64,000 bases of DNA from SABI01 sp963663665 (GTDB taxonomy: Bacteria; Spirochaetota; Spirochaetia; Sphaerochaetales; Sphaerochaetaceae): contig CAXXKP010000009.1 of assembly GCA_963663665.2 (NCBI GenBank), positions 372,001 through 436,000 on the forward strand. Direction: 5' to 3'. The notes beneath the pieces are model-generated. The model did no database searches. It was not told where the DNA came from and was given only the letters and a program-made list of their open reading frames with translations. Of this stretch, positions 45,123 to 54,023 are shown in pieces (position 1 is the stretch's first letter; each line of letters starts with the position of its first letter). Made by a program: the position numbers and the translations under genes.

Positions 45123-45872
45123 CTAGTTATTCACTCTTTCTACATATGATTTTGTAAAAATTGAGTCGGGTATTTCTTTTACAGAGATATCACTTAACGT
45201 AATGGTCGTCTTTTTTCCTTCTACGAGGTTATCAATAAAAATCATTTTGTTAGGAATAAAAGAAGATCCTGCTTGAGTGTAGGAAGGATAATAAGAGGTT
45301 CTCAATAGTCTGTCACTTGCACTATAGTCTTCTGATTTAAGAACCAAAATACTGTTTTGTGTGACATAGAGCACCTGTTTAGGGTAGGTTACCTCATTAT
45401 TCTTTGCCTTGAGCTCAACCCGATATACATCAAATTTACCTAGCTTCTCTTCACTTAATGCGACAACAGTATAGTCATCAGTAAGTGAACTCTGATTAAA
45501 ATCTGAATTATTCGCATCCGAGCTATTGAATTGTTCCTTCATTGAAGTGTGACTGAATTTTCTACTTTGTGGATCATAGAACCAAAGATTATCATCAATC
45601 ATCAAGTACCCTTGTCCCTGTTTGGTTGCAGGTTCTTGAATGAGAAGGAGAAATTTATCATCATCATCGGATCGGAACTGAAGGACTTTTGATTTCTCTA
45701 TCCCATCGGTTGGGTCCTCGCTGATCAACGTCATGAGTGCAGATAAGTCAGTACCCTTGAAATTCGTATTCGTATCAATACGTGCTAGTAATTCACCACC
45801 ATCACTTAAAGAGATAGCAAAGAGTGGGGTGAATGCTAGTAATATCATTAACATTAAAACTATTTTTTTCAT
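45123..45872 (-). CDS. LolA-like outer membrane lipoprotein-sorting protein (TP0789-like)
   Basis: A 249-aa periplasmic protein of the LolA/LolB superfamily (COG2834, TP0789-like). It has a signal peptide (KKIVLMLMILLAFTPLFAIS). The mature part is an unclosed-barrel fold with ALMTLISEDPTDGIEKSKVLQFRSDDDDKFLLLIQEPATKQGQGYLMIDD in pieces, DYTVVALSEEKLGKFDVYRVEL and YPSYTQAGSSFIPNKM. It carries lipid or lipoprotein between membranes, by family. It lies between permease and barrel genes, with AGGA upstream of its ATG. A link to the neighbouring FtsX-type permeases is strongly suggested by operon order. Confidence 0.85.
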   Translation of the reverse strand: MKKIVLMLMILLAFTPLFAISLSDGGELLARIDTNTNFKGTDLSALMTLISEDPTDGIEKSKVLQFRSDDDDKFLLLIQEPATKQGQGYLMIDDNLWFYDPQSRKFSHTSMKEQFNSSDANNSDFNQSSLTDDYTVVALSEEKLGKFDVYRVELKAKNNEVTYPKQVLYVTQNSILVLKSEDYSASDRLLRTSYYPSYTQAGSSFIPNKMIFIDNLVEGKKTTITLSDISVKEIPDSIFTKSYVERVNN

Positions 45873-45886
45873 ATATTTATTCCTAA

Positions 45887-47209
45887 TTATGCCCTAAGAG
45901 CATCTGCTGGTGATAATGCGGCAGCCTTTCGAGCAGGTCGAGCTACTGCTATGATTGTTATAATGGTTACTATGCCAAGAACCATCAATACTGAAAGAGG
46001 TTGAATCACAACCGAAATATGGCCTTTATCCATGATAAAAGCAAAACTTGACTCTGGTGAGAACGAGATAAAAGAAAGAACAATAGAGACAACAAATGCT
46101 GCTATAAGACCAAAGAAAGCTCCTCTTAGAACGAGGATGACTCCTTCTAATATAAACTGTTTTGCAACATCTTTTTTCAGCATTCCTACTGCCCTCATAG
46201 TTCCTATTTCTTTTACTCGCTCAATCATAATCATATGGAATGTATTAATAAGTCCTACCATAGTTATGACGAGCATGATAAGGAATACACCTAGCGCTAT
46301 TCCGTTAAGAATTGCCAGTATTTGAGTAACAGCTTCCATAAAATCTAAAAGTGATGTTACTTCAAATCGAGTTTGTTTCCAAGGCTCATCATCTACAGCA
46401 GATGAAAACATCGCCATCATTTGATCCTGTGGGTTTTGTTCCTTATCCTTTTCTTTGAGAGCAAACCCGAGGTCTTTAATTTTTTGTTGCAAAATAGATG
46501 CGACAATCGGGATATCATCTAAATCATACAAAAACAGATTCAAGTTTTGGTATTCATCCTTACTTAAACCAATGAGTGAATTCACATAATCAAGATTAGC
46601 ATAAGAGTAGGAAAACCCAAACATTGTCATATCTTCAGTTGTAGCAACGACGATAAAAGAACCTACATTTGCTTGTCCCGTGACTGTTTCAAAACTCACT
46701 AACAATTCTTCTCCTACAACAAGTCCAAGCTGTGTCGCTACTTTGTCAGGAATAATAATTGCATTCTCTTTCACTATATCTTCAACAGTACCATTCACAA
46801 TTTTTAATGAAGTAAGGAGTTCTTTCTCCTGAGAGAAATTCACACCTTGTACAGATTCAGTCGAAACATTTGATCTAAAAATAAATCTTCCATCAATTGC
46901 ACTTCTTTTCTGGTATTCACTCACATAATTGTTCACACTAGGAAGGATTTGATCAATAACTTCTGGGTTTTCAATACGTGAGGCGACCTTCTTACTATCA
47001 AGTAAAACATTTCCAGTGATATAAACATGCCCACCTAGAATCGACTCAAAGTTTCTCATGGTGTTTTGTACAAGTCCTTGTGATAACCCATTTACGAGAA
47101 CAATCATCATAACCCCAAAGGCAATTGCGAGACCGAGTAAGTTACTTCGTCTTTTTTGTCTACTCACATTTCTATATGCGATCTTTATTAGATTATTCAT
47201 ATTTTTCAC
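45887..47209 (-). CDS. LolC/E-like ABC permease (FtsX/MacB family)
   Basis: A membrane permease of about 437-440 aa with the LolC/LolE/MacB layout: one N-terminal helix (NLLGLAIAFGVMMIVLVNG), a periplasmic domain of about 230 residues and three C-terminal helices. The FtsX motif MIMIERVKEIGTMRAVGMLKKDV is near residue 325-347, and it ends ARKAAALSPADALRA. ATG at 47200 with AGGTG upstream may be the true start instead of GTG at 47209. It directly follows the partner permease gene. It pumps lipoproteins or lipids outward, by family. Confidence 0.88.
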   Translation of the reverse strand: MKNMNNLIKIAYRNVSRQKRRSNLLGLAIAFGVMMIVLVNGLSQGLVQNTMRNFESILGGHVYITGNVLLDSKKVASRIENPEVIDQILPSVNNYVSEYQKRSAIDGRFIFRSNVSTESVQGVNFSQEKELLTSLKIVNGTVEDIVKENAIIIPDKVATQLGLVVGEELLVSFETVTGQANVGSFIVVATTEDMTMFGFSYSYANLDYVNSLIGLSKDEYQNLNLFLYDLDDIPIVASILQQKIKDLGFALKEKDKEQNPQDQMMAMFSSAVDDEPWKQTRFEVTSLLDFMEAVTQILAILNGIALGVFLIMLVITMVGLINTFHMIMIERVKEIGTMRAVGMLKKDVAKQFILEGVILVLRGAFFGLIAAFVVSIVLSFISFSPESSFAFIMDKGHISVVIQPLSVLMVLGIVTIITIIAVARPARKAAALSPADALRA

Positions 47210-48722
47210 CTACCCTTTATTCATCGCTTCTAATGGAGAAACCTTAAGAGCGACACTCACGGGATATAAGGAAGAAATAATTCCGACGAGAGTTACTGCT
47301 ATAACTGATGAGAAGATCGCGCTAATGGATACATCTGGTCTAAACACATCACCTCCTAAAAGAACTCGAAGGAATAGGTTCGTTGCTTCAATACCAATGA
47401 TTCTGAATATATAGATTACAATCACCCCTAGAAGCACTCCTAGAAGACCAAAAGTGAGAGAAATTATCATCGTCTCTAGAGTTATCATCTGTCGTACAAA
47501 ACTCTTTTTTGCACCAATAGCACGCATCGTTCCAATTTCTCCAAATCTCTCAGAAACTGAAATCACAAGAGTGTTCATAATAATGATCACAGCTACTATA
47601 GCAATTACAAAGATAAGGACATTAAATACAATGCTAAGTGCATTCGCTGCTTGGGCACTCATACCAGCCCCTTTGATCCACTCATAAGCAGTCGCGTCTA
47701 TCCCTTCTTTTTCAAACCGCTGATTCAGCGATTTTATCATTCTTGAAGTGTCATTCGCATTATTAAGTTTAACAAGCAAATAGTTCCATGCATTTTGGTC
47801 TACTTCTAAAGCGATATCCCGCTGACTAGTATCGCCTAATAATGAGAGATATTCATCTTCACTGCTTATAGTATTGTCTACGATTCCAGTATTAATGATA
47901 AAATCATCAACTCCACCCGAAGCAAACAAATCATCCTCTGAAGATCCAAATAAATCATCTTCTGAAACATTTCCTAAAACATCTTGTTCAGCATCACTCA
48001 GGTTCAGTGCAACAGCAGTATTTGCTACCATCCCATTCATGATCCTCAAAGTATTTTCATCAATGAAACAGATAAGTTGCATGTCAAAGGAAGTATCTCC
48101 ATAGTCATGAATACCTTTTACAGGGACTTCCCGTATCTTGGCACCACTCACGGTGTTTATAGTAGTTAACGTGACCATATCTCCTATCTCAATATCTTTA
48201 CCTTGAGTAGAAGCAAATTGGCGAGCTACTTCTTTAGAAAGGACTATGCCAGCTGAACCATCTTCATCTAGAAAGGAACCTTTAATAATATTTATGCCTG
48301 TGGAAAACATATTTCTATAGCTTTGCGGATTTACACCAAAAAGTACCATCACAGCTTCTCCAAGTTCTCCAGATTTAGCACGAGAAATACCATTAAGTTG
48401 GCCTGTTGTATCTTTTACTTCGCTGTAAGAAGAGACAATCTCGTTTACTTTTTGAAACTCTGGAATGCTTCTCGGCCCTTTAGACATCGCATCTGATGAA
48501 AATATTAGAGAGACTTCCTCGACATCACTATTTACAATAAAAATATTCCCAGTATAATTTTCTGTAAAATTTTTCTTCATCCCAGTATTAATGGTATCCC
48601 ATGAAAGAGTTCCCAATCACAAGAATTGCAATACCTAACATCATAAGGAACCCAATGATTAGAGTTTTCGTGAGATGAAGACGTAAATTACGAATCGCTA
48701 TTCGTAGTAATACACTTGACAT
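47210..48722 (-). CDS. LolC/E-like ABC permease, first copy, frameshifted near the N terminus
   Basis: Partner permease of the same operon. From about 48616 down the frame is intact for 468 residues, with the FtsX motif VSERFGEIGTMRAIGAKKSFV and terminal VALKVSPLEAMNKG. The true start is ATG at 48720-48722, immediately after the ATPase stop codon and with AGGAG upstream. It encodes an N-terminal membrane helix (MSSVLLRIAIRNLRLHLTK, then IIGFLMMLGIAILVIGNS). That frame ends at a stop after GNSFMGYH. Removing one T of CTCTTTCATGG joins the parts as GNSSWDTINTGMKK and gives a 503-aa protein. The periplasmic part contains unusual acidic repeats (VSEDDLFGSSEDDLFASGG). Confidence 0.83.
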
Positions 48723-49442
48723 CTACTCACTCCTTTTCTTTCGTCTGTTCTCAATAACAAGACCATCTTTCAATCTAATCACATGATCTGCAATATCAAC
48801 AATCGTTTGGTCGTGTGTACTAAAGATAAAGGTCGTTCCGACATCGCTATTCATCTTCTTCATCAACTCGATGATAGCTTCTCCTGTTGCTGAATCTAGA
48901 TTTGCAGTTGGTTCGTCAGCTAATACAATAAGAGGTTTTGTCACGAGTGCTCTAGCTATTGCAACTCTCTGTCGTTGGCCACCGCTGAGTTCCATTGGTT
49001 TATGAGTTCTCCACTTTTCAAGTCCGACTTCTTCAATAAGATAATCAATCCACTCTTTACGCTCAGCTGGAGCTCCTTTGGTTTTTTTATCAAGGAGGAG
49101 CGGAAACTCAATATTCTCATAGACATTTAATACAGGAATCAAGTTGAAGCTCTGGAAAATAAATCCTAACGTTTTATGTCGAAGACGAGTTATCTCGTCA
49201 TCCTTCAACCCACTAGTCGATTTCCCATTAATTTCAACTATTCCTTTAGTAGGCGTATCAATACACCCAATCATGTTAAGAATTGTTGATTTACCACTTC
49301 CAGAAGGTCCCGCAATACTGATGAAGTCCCCTTTTGTGATATTAGCGCTTACCCCATTAACTGCATGAACCTCAGTTTTACCAAGGGGATACACTTTATA
49401 GACATCCTTTAATGCTATAATTGTTGATGAACCTGTTGACAT
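48723..49442 (-). CDS. LolD/MacB-like ABC transporter ATP-binding protein
   Basis: A 239-aa cytoplasmic ATPase that powers the two FtsX-type permeases. Walker A is GPSGSGKST at residues 45-53. The Q-loop region is LGFIFQSFNLIPVLNVYENIEFPL, the signature LSGGQRQRVAIARAL is near 145-159, and Walker B is PLIVLADEPTANLD. The D-loop and switch His (STHD) follow. All catalytic elements are intact. It is the first gene of the minus-strand operon and ends one base before the permease start. The sequence fits the LolD/MacB/YknY subfamily. Confidence 0.94.
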   Translation of the reverse strand: MSTGSSTIIALKDVYKVYPLGKTEVHAVNGVSANITKGDFISIAGPSGSGKSTILNMIGCIDTPTKGIVEINGKSTSGLKDDEITRLRHKTLGFIFQSFNLIPVLNVYENIEFPLLLDKKTKGAPAERKEWIDYLIEEVGLEKWRTHKPMELSGGQRQRVAIARALVTKPLIVLADEPTANLDSATGEAIIELMKKMNSDVGTTFIFSTHDQTIVDIADHVIRLKDGLVIENRRKKRSE

Positions 49443-49746
49443 ATATTTCCTCTCTTAGTGAATAGTAAAGAATAGCACTTCTTATTCGTATTCCATTACC
49501 TTCTAGTTAAAATCACAGGAAGCAATTAGTCTAGTGATGAGACAATAATAATGCGTTTTCTTTTTTCCCTATTACTAACATAGTAATATAAATAGGCTAT
49601 CGATAACAATGTATTGAAAAAAAATTAAATTTTTATAAAAAAAGCAATGTATTTTATAGGTTGAAAGGAGTGACCATCAAAGATAACCCACTTATCTATC
49701 TTCCTTATGGATGAGGAAATGATGGCCACTACCAGAATTTATTAAT
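49443..49746. other. AT-rich gap with a predicted three-way-junction RNA element
   Basis: Between the ABC operon and the small lipoprotein gene. At 49669-49730, AGTGACCATCA (49669-49679) pairs with TGATGGCCACT (49720-49730) with one mismatch. It encloses two hairpins, GATAA/TTATC (49682-49696) and TTCCT/AGGAA (49701-49718). On the minus strand this lies just after the stop of the lipoprotein gene. No known RNA family is recognised. The remainder is AT-rich with no gene. Confidence 0.45.
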
Positions 49747-50169
49747 TTATTGGGGTAAAGGTGTCGCAGCAAAATAGAGTGCATTATTCTCACTATCAGT
49801 AAGTGTCAGTGTAATAACCCCCTCGCTCGTGCTCGTAATCCTTAATGTATAGGCACTCCCATCAATGAGAGCCTCTACAACTTCTTCATCACTCATATCG
49901 ACCATCCCCATAAGTTGGTCACCTTCTTGCTCCTCATCTTCATACACTTCTAAAGAGAATAGAAGATTTGCTGGATCCCCAAAGGGTGTGGCAGAGAATG
50001 TTAGATACTCACTATCATCAGGAGTGAGTTCTTTAACCCACTGAAAAGAAGTAAGTGTCTCGCTGTTATGAGAAAGATCTAATGTTTCCCCTATTTCGTT
50101 TTCACATCCCGTGCAACTGATCATCATAGCTGAAATGATAATCACGATTAGAATCACCTGTTTACTCAT
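49747..50169 (-). CDS. Small lipoprotein, unknown
   Basis: A 140-aa predicted lipoprotein. The signal peptide SKQVILIVIIISAMMISC has a lipobox-like MMISC, and a second Cys follows in CTGC. The mature part is acidic and rich in beta-strand pattern (EYLTFSATPFGDPANLLFSLEVYEDEEQEG). The start at 50169 is chosen because GGAGGG lies 5 nt upstream; the frame is open to 50181. No family recognised. Confidence 0.7.
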   Translation of the reverse strand: MSKQVILIVIIISAMMISCTGCENEIGETLDLSHNSETLTSFQWVKELTPDDSEYLTFSATPFGDPANLLFSLEVYEDEEQEGDQLMGMVDMSDEEVVEALIDGSAYTLRITSTSEGVITLTLTDSENNALYFAATPLPQ

Positions 50170-50549
50170 GTTGCCCTCCAAGTTGTTTATTCCAAATCAG
50201 GTATATTATTAGTCTTATGTATATACTGCTTATTTGTCAATGATTATTTTTATATTTATTTATAATATAATATTTTATTTATTTTTTTTGCACATATTAT
50301 CACGATAAGCAAGGCTAAATAGCTTACCGATAGATGAGACTCAAAATACCATAAGGAATTGGTTGATTATTACTAATTTGAGATAAGCGGGTACCTAATT
50401 ATATCATAGCAATGATAAGAAACCCACAATAAAGTATTTATTTTCTTATTTTTCAAATACATAGGAAGCATATTGTTACATTGATTAATTCATAATAAAT
50501 ATGATATCCATTACATTTATAATACTTTTATTAATATAAAGGAGTGTAT
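50170..50549. other. Gene-free AT-rich region upstream of the sulfhydrylase gene
   Basis: About 380 bp between divergent genes, expected to hold both promoters. I looked for a SAM-type riboswitch before the methionine-related gene and found no matching core or terminator switch. Nothing else is supported. Confidence 0.4.
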
Positions 50550-51830
50550 ATGAGTAACTATAAAAGCGGAACTAAATGTATCCAATCGGGATATACCCCT
50601 GAAAACGGAGAACTACGAAATCTTCCAATCTATCAAGGGACTACCTTTAAATTTGAAAGTGGTGATCACCTTGCTGCTCTTTTCAACCTAGAAGCTGCAG
50701 GTCATATGTATACAAGAATATCGAACCCTACAGTGGCATATGTAGAAGATAAAATTAATGACCTTGAAGGTGGAGTTGGTGCAATGTGTACCTCTAGTGG
50801 ACAAGCTGCTACTCTCCTTGCTGTATTAAATATTACAAGTAGCGGGCAGAATATTGTCTGCTTATCAAGTGTCTATGGCGGTACTATAAATCTCTTTTCA
50901 GTTACCTTCAAGAAGATGGGAATTGAAGCTAGGTTTATTCATGCATCTATGAGTAACGAAGAGATTAATTCATATTTTGATGAAAATACCCGACTTGTGT
51001 TTGCTGAAACTATTGCAAATCCATCACTCGATGTTCTAGACATTTCTCGCTTTAGCAAGATTGCACATAGCCATGAAGTTCCTTTATTCATCGACAATAC
51101 ATTCGCAACACCTATACTTTGTCGCCCTTTAGAATATGGAGCAGATATCATCATCCATTCAAGTAGCAAATATATGGATGGTCATGCAACCGTCATCGGT
51201 GGTGTCATTATTGACGGGGGAACTTTTGATTGGTCAAAAAGTGGAAAATATCCAGACCTTACAGAGAGTGACCCCTCTTATCATGGTGTAAAGTATGTGG
51301 AACAATTCGGAAATGCTGCATTTATTGTAAAAGCACGAGTACAATTAATGAGAGACCTTGGTTCAAGTCCTCAACCAATTGCAGCCTTCCTTCTTAATCA
51401 GGGTCTTGAAACATTAGCTCTCCGTATTGCTCGACATAGTGAAAATGCTTTGCAAGTTGCACAATTCCTTGAGAGACATGAAAAAATAAGTTGGGTAAAT
51501 TATCCTGGTCTCTCTTCTGATAAGAACTATACTCTTGCTCAAAAATATCTTGATAAAGGTTATTCGAGTGGAGTCGTATCTTTCGGGGTAAAGGGAGGAA
51601 GAGAAGCTGCTATGAAATGTATGGATGCCCTTCAACTTGCAGCTATTGTTGTTCACGTAGCAGACTTACGAACAAGTGTTTTACATCCTGCGAGCACAAC
51701 ACATAGACAATTAAATCAGCAACAACTTAAAGATGCTGGGATCAGTGAAGAGTTTATCCGTTTCTCTGTAGGAATTGAGGATATTAGTGATATCATTGCG
51801 GACCTGAGTCAAGCTCTAGAGACACTCTAA
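50550..51830 (+). CDS. metY: O-acetylhomoserine sulfhydrylase family PLP enzyme
   Basis: A 426-aa Cys/Met-metabolism enzyme, most like O-acetylhomoserine (thiol)-lyase, which makes homocysteine from O-acetylhomoserine and sulfide. Motifs: YQGTTFKFES, YTRISNPTVAYVEDKINDLEGG, the ring-stacking CLSSVYGGTINLF, FIDNTFATPILCRPLEYGAD and the PLP Lys207 in HSSSKYMDGH, then VGIEDISDIIADL at the end. GGAG lies 5 nt before the ATG at 50550. The closely related methionine gamma-lyase cannot be excluded, but the length and motif details fit MetY better. Confidence 0.88.
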   Translation: MSNYKSGTKCIQSGYTPENGELRNLPIYQGTTFKFESGDHLAALFNLEAAGHMYTRISNPTVAYVEDKINDLEGGVGAMCTSSGQAATLLAVLNITSSGQNIVCLSSVYGGTINLFSVTFKKMGIEARFIHASMSNEEINSYFDENTRLVFAETIANPSLDVLDISRFSKIAHSHEVPLFIDNTFATPILCRPLEYGADIIIHSSSKYMDGHATVIGGVIIDGGTFDWSKSGKYPDLTESDPSYHGVKYVEQFGNAAFIVKARVQLMRDLGSSPQPIAAFLLNQGLETLALRIARHSENALQVAQFLERHEKISWVNYPGLSSDKNYTLAQKYLDKGYSSGVVSFGVKGGREAAMKCMDALQLAAIVVHVADLRTSVLHPASTTHRQLNQQQLKDAGISEEFIRFSVGIEDISDIIADLSQALETL

Positions 51831-51865
51831 ACTAAAACAATTATTTGCAATAATTACGCTAAGAC

Positions 51866-51885
51866 GAGGGGGATTATTCCCCCTC
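51866..51885 (+). terminator. Intrinsic terminator of the metY gene
   Basis: GAGGGGG (51866-51872) pairs with CCCCCTC (51879-51885) around a 6-base loop, followed by ATCTTATTCT. Confidence 0.82.
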
Positions 51886-51989
51886 ATCTTATTCTCTATA
51901 GGATCTCAAAACAAAATTTATAGATTATTTGTATTTACTTCTCCTTTATTCATAATTATATTAATTACAATAATAAAAGGATTATGAAT

Positions 51990-52526
51990 ATGAAAATTCC
52001 ATATAAAATGATTGCTATTATAGCGCTATTCACTCTTCTCACTTCAAACCTTTTTTCAGCATCATTTGAAAAGGTAGAGGCGAAAACAACAAGTAAAGAT
52101 AAGATTAATTTCCCGATAGATGCCCTATCTTCACAATCTACTATTTTTGCCCTCGTATTGAGTGATTCGAGAGAAGGAGGTGAAGCACAGCAGAAAGAGT
52201 TGCTTGATTGGCATAGAGCACTCTTACAACATCCTTCTTTTCCGAAGAGTGTAAATATTTATCATTTCCCGGTAATACAAGATCCTCCAGGGTTTGTAAA
52301 AGGGTTTATCAGGAAAGGTCTTGGTGAAACATACAAAGGAGTAGTAGATGATGATAAAGTCGCAATTTTATTTGTAGATGATACCCCGAAATTTGCATCT
52401 CATGCAGGACTTCCTTTCAATGATTCCTCTACGGTAGTTGTTGTCGATACCCATGGAAATGTGAAGGGTTTTGCTACAGGAGAAGTAACGAATGATAAAA
52501 TCGAATCAATAATTGCTCTTCTTTAA
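51990..52526 (+). CDS. Exported thioredoxin-fold-like protein, unknown
   Basis: A 178-aa protein with a signal peptide (KIPYKMIAIIALFTLLTSNLFSAS). The mature part alternates strands and helices (STIFALVLSDSREGGEAQQKELLDW, VNIYHFPVIQDPPGF, KVAILFVDD and STVVVVDTHGNVKGFATGEV), like a thioredoxin or AhpC fold but without a CxxC pair. ATG at 51990 suits the AAAGGA better than 51984. It ends 4 bp inside the convergent ferredoxin gene. Role unknown. Confidence 0.65.
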   Translation: MKIPYKMIAIIALFTLLTSNLFSASFEKVEAKTTSKDKINFPIDALSSQSTIFALVLSDSREGGEAQQKELLDWHRALLQHPSFPKSVNIYHFPVIQDPPGFVKGFIRKGLGETYKGVVDDDKVAILFVDDTPKFASHAGLPFNDSSTVVVVDTHGNVKGFATGEVTNDKIESIIALL

Positions 52527-52978
52527 TGAAATACTTCTAGCACATCTGTTGTATATCTAAGAGTTCTTTTTGGGCACGCATCTATACAATGACCACAGCC
52601 AACACATAGAGAGTTGATTACATCCGCTCCTATTTTTGCTTTAGAAGAAATATCAATATTCATAGGGCATATATTATTGCATCTATTGCAGCCAATACAG
52701 CTAGTTTCAGTTGTGAGAATCCTCTGCTTTGTTACTTTACTGAGTAAAGAAAGAGTAGAACCAACAGGGCATACATAGCAATAACCACGAGGACTTATAA
52801 CTACCCAGCAGATCATCATAAAGAAAAGCTCAAAAACGAGATATTTAACCACCTCAAACGAGGCAATCACTTCACTATGAGTGGAAATCGGAATTCTAAG
52901 AACGACTAAGACCCAATACATCATGAACAAGAGAGCTATTACCAGATAGCCTACCCTAACATATTTATGGATACTATC
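52523..52978 (-). CDS. NapH-like 4Fe-4S membrane protein, C-terminal part (frameshifted)
   Basis: The C-terminal half of a membrane ferredoxin-type protein. It has a helix (VVKYLVFELFFMMICWVVI), a partial CYVCPVGS Fer4_5 cluster motif and two 4Fe-4S ferredoxin motifs, CIGCNRCNNICP and CVGCGHCIDACP. An ATG at 52930 gives a 135-aa frame, but the same frame is open upstream to about 52978. It joins the first half if one A is added to an A7 run. Electron transfer across or along the membrane is implied by family. Confidence 0.78.
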   Translation of the reverse strand, partial: DSIHKYVRVGYLVIALLFMMYWVLVVLRIPISTHSEVIASFEVVKYLVFELFFMMICWVVISPRGYCYVCPVGSTLSLLSKVTKQRILTTETSCIGCNRCNNICPMNIDISSKAKIGADVINSLCVGCGHCIDACPKRTLRYTTDVLEVFH

Positions 52979-53574
52979 ACCTCGCCCCTTTTTTTAGAGG
53001 AGCCAGTTAAAGAGAATATTTCTCCTGCAAACCCATTGAACATACACAAAAAAGAGCATTGCCATCGCCTTCCCATAATGATAGTTCCTATAATGATTAC
53101 TAACGTTATCCCTATGAAGAACAAAAGAGAGTAAAAAATTCCTTTCTGTGAAAATGTAACAATACTCTCCCTATAATATTCACTATCACTACTAAGAAGC
53201 TGAAGAGGCATAGAGGACCATGGTAGTGGCATACTAAAAAAGTAGAGTTCCTGATTTTGGAGTATATAAGGAAGAATTACATGAATGATGAGAGCACTTA
53301 TGGTAAGTGCAATCAGATTTCTCTTTCTCATTTGGGAATGCTGTTGACTCTTTAAGATCGAAATAGTCAACAATGAAGTGATAATAATAAAGATTACTTT
53401 AAATCCATTCTCATAAAAGTGCCACAATGATGTGAGGATTCGTTGTAAATGAGGATCTGCTTTTGGAGCAACTGCATAATTGAGAGAAGCAAATAATAGA
53501 CAAAAGAAAATATATACATACATTAATATTTTCAATAACGAGAAGTTATTTTTATTCTTTCTTGTGTCTCTCAT
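52951..53574 (-). CDS. NapH-like 4Fe-4S membrane protein, N-terminal part (frameshifted)
   Basis: The first 207 aa, with four or five membrane helices and the first half of the Fer4_5 region (MGRRWQCSFLCMFNGFAGEIFSL). The end of the frame, after SSKKRGEV, is unlike the family. With one more A in the A7-G4 run near 52985-52995, it reads SSKKKGRGDSIHKYVRVGYLV and continues into the C-terminal half. The rebuilt protein has 350 aa, normal for NapH/NosR-related ferredoxins. Confidence 0.78.
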   Translation of the reverse strand: MRDTRKNKNNFSLLKILMYVYIFFCLLFASLNYAVAPKADPHLQRILTSLWHFYENGFKVIFIIITSLLTISILKSQQHSQMRKRNLIALTISALIIHVILPYILQNQELYFFSMPLPWSSMPLQLLSSDSEYYRESIVTFSQKGIFYSLLFFIGITLVIIIGTIIMGRRWQCSFLCMFNGFAGEIFSLTGSSKKRGEVIVSINMLG

Positions 53575-53666
53575 AATTACTCCGAATATAGATAATGATT
53601 CTAATCTAACGCTAGAAACAAATGATTTGTGAGTATATCATACTAAGAAGAGGTATCTCAGAAAGA

Positions 53667-54023
53667 ATGGAAATTAATATAGATAAAATTAATACAACAC
53701 TCGAAAATTTTGTCCATGACAGAGATTGGACTCAATATCATACTCCAAAGAACTTAGCAATAGCATTGAGTGTGGAAGCTAGTGAACTCCTTGAACACTT
53801 CCAGTGGAGGGAGAATGAATCGAATAATTGTGTAAAAGAGAATAAAAATTTAATGGCTAAAATTGAAGAAGAGATTGCTGATGTTGCGATCTATCTTGCA
53901 AGGCTATCTTCTGTTTTAGATATTGATTTGAACAATGTTATAAACAAGAAACTACTTCTTAACGAAGAGAAATATCCTGTCTCATTAAGCAAGGGAGAAT
54001 TCGTTAAATATAGCGACCGATGA
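53667..54023 (+). CDS. MazG-like nucleotide pyrophosphohydrolase
   Basis: A 118-aa all-alpha NTP pyrophosphatase, probably cleaving non-canonical or dCTP-like nucleotides. The MazG pattern is LAIALSVEASELLEHFQWRENE, with metal-binding Glu residues in EASELLEH, and IEEEIADVAIYLARLSSVLDIDL. The frame opens at 53622, but the family start matches ATG 53667 (MEINIDKINTTLENFVHDRDW). It stands alone at the edge of a 1.8-kb gene-free region. Confidence 0.85.
   Translation: MEINIDKINTTLENFVHDRDWTQYHTPKNLAIALSVEASELLEHFQWRENESNNCVKENKNLMAKIEEEIADVAIYLARLSSVLDIDLNNVINKKLLLNEEKYPVSLSKGEFVKYSDR

Noticed and set aside
50170..50549. SAM riboswitch upstream of the sulfhydrylase gene
   Set aside because: No conserved core or terminator switch found by eye.
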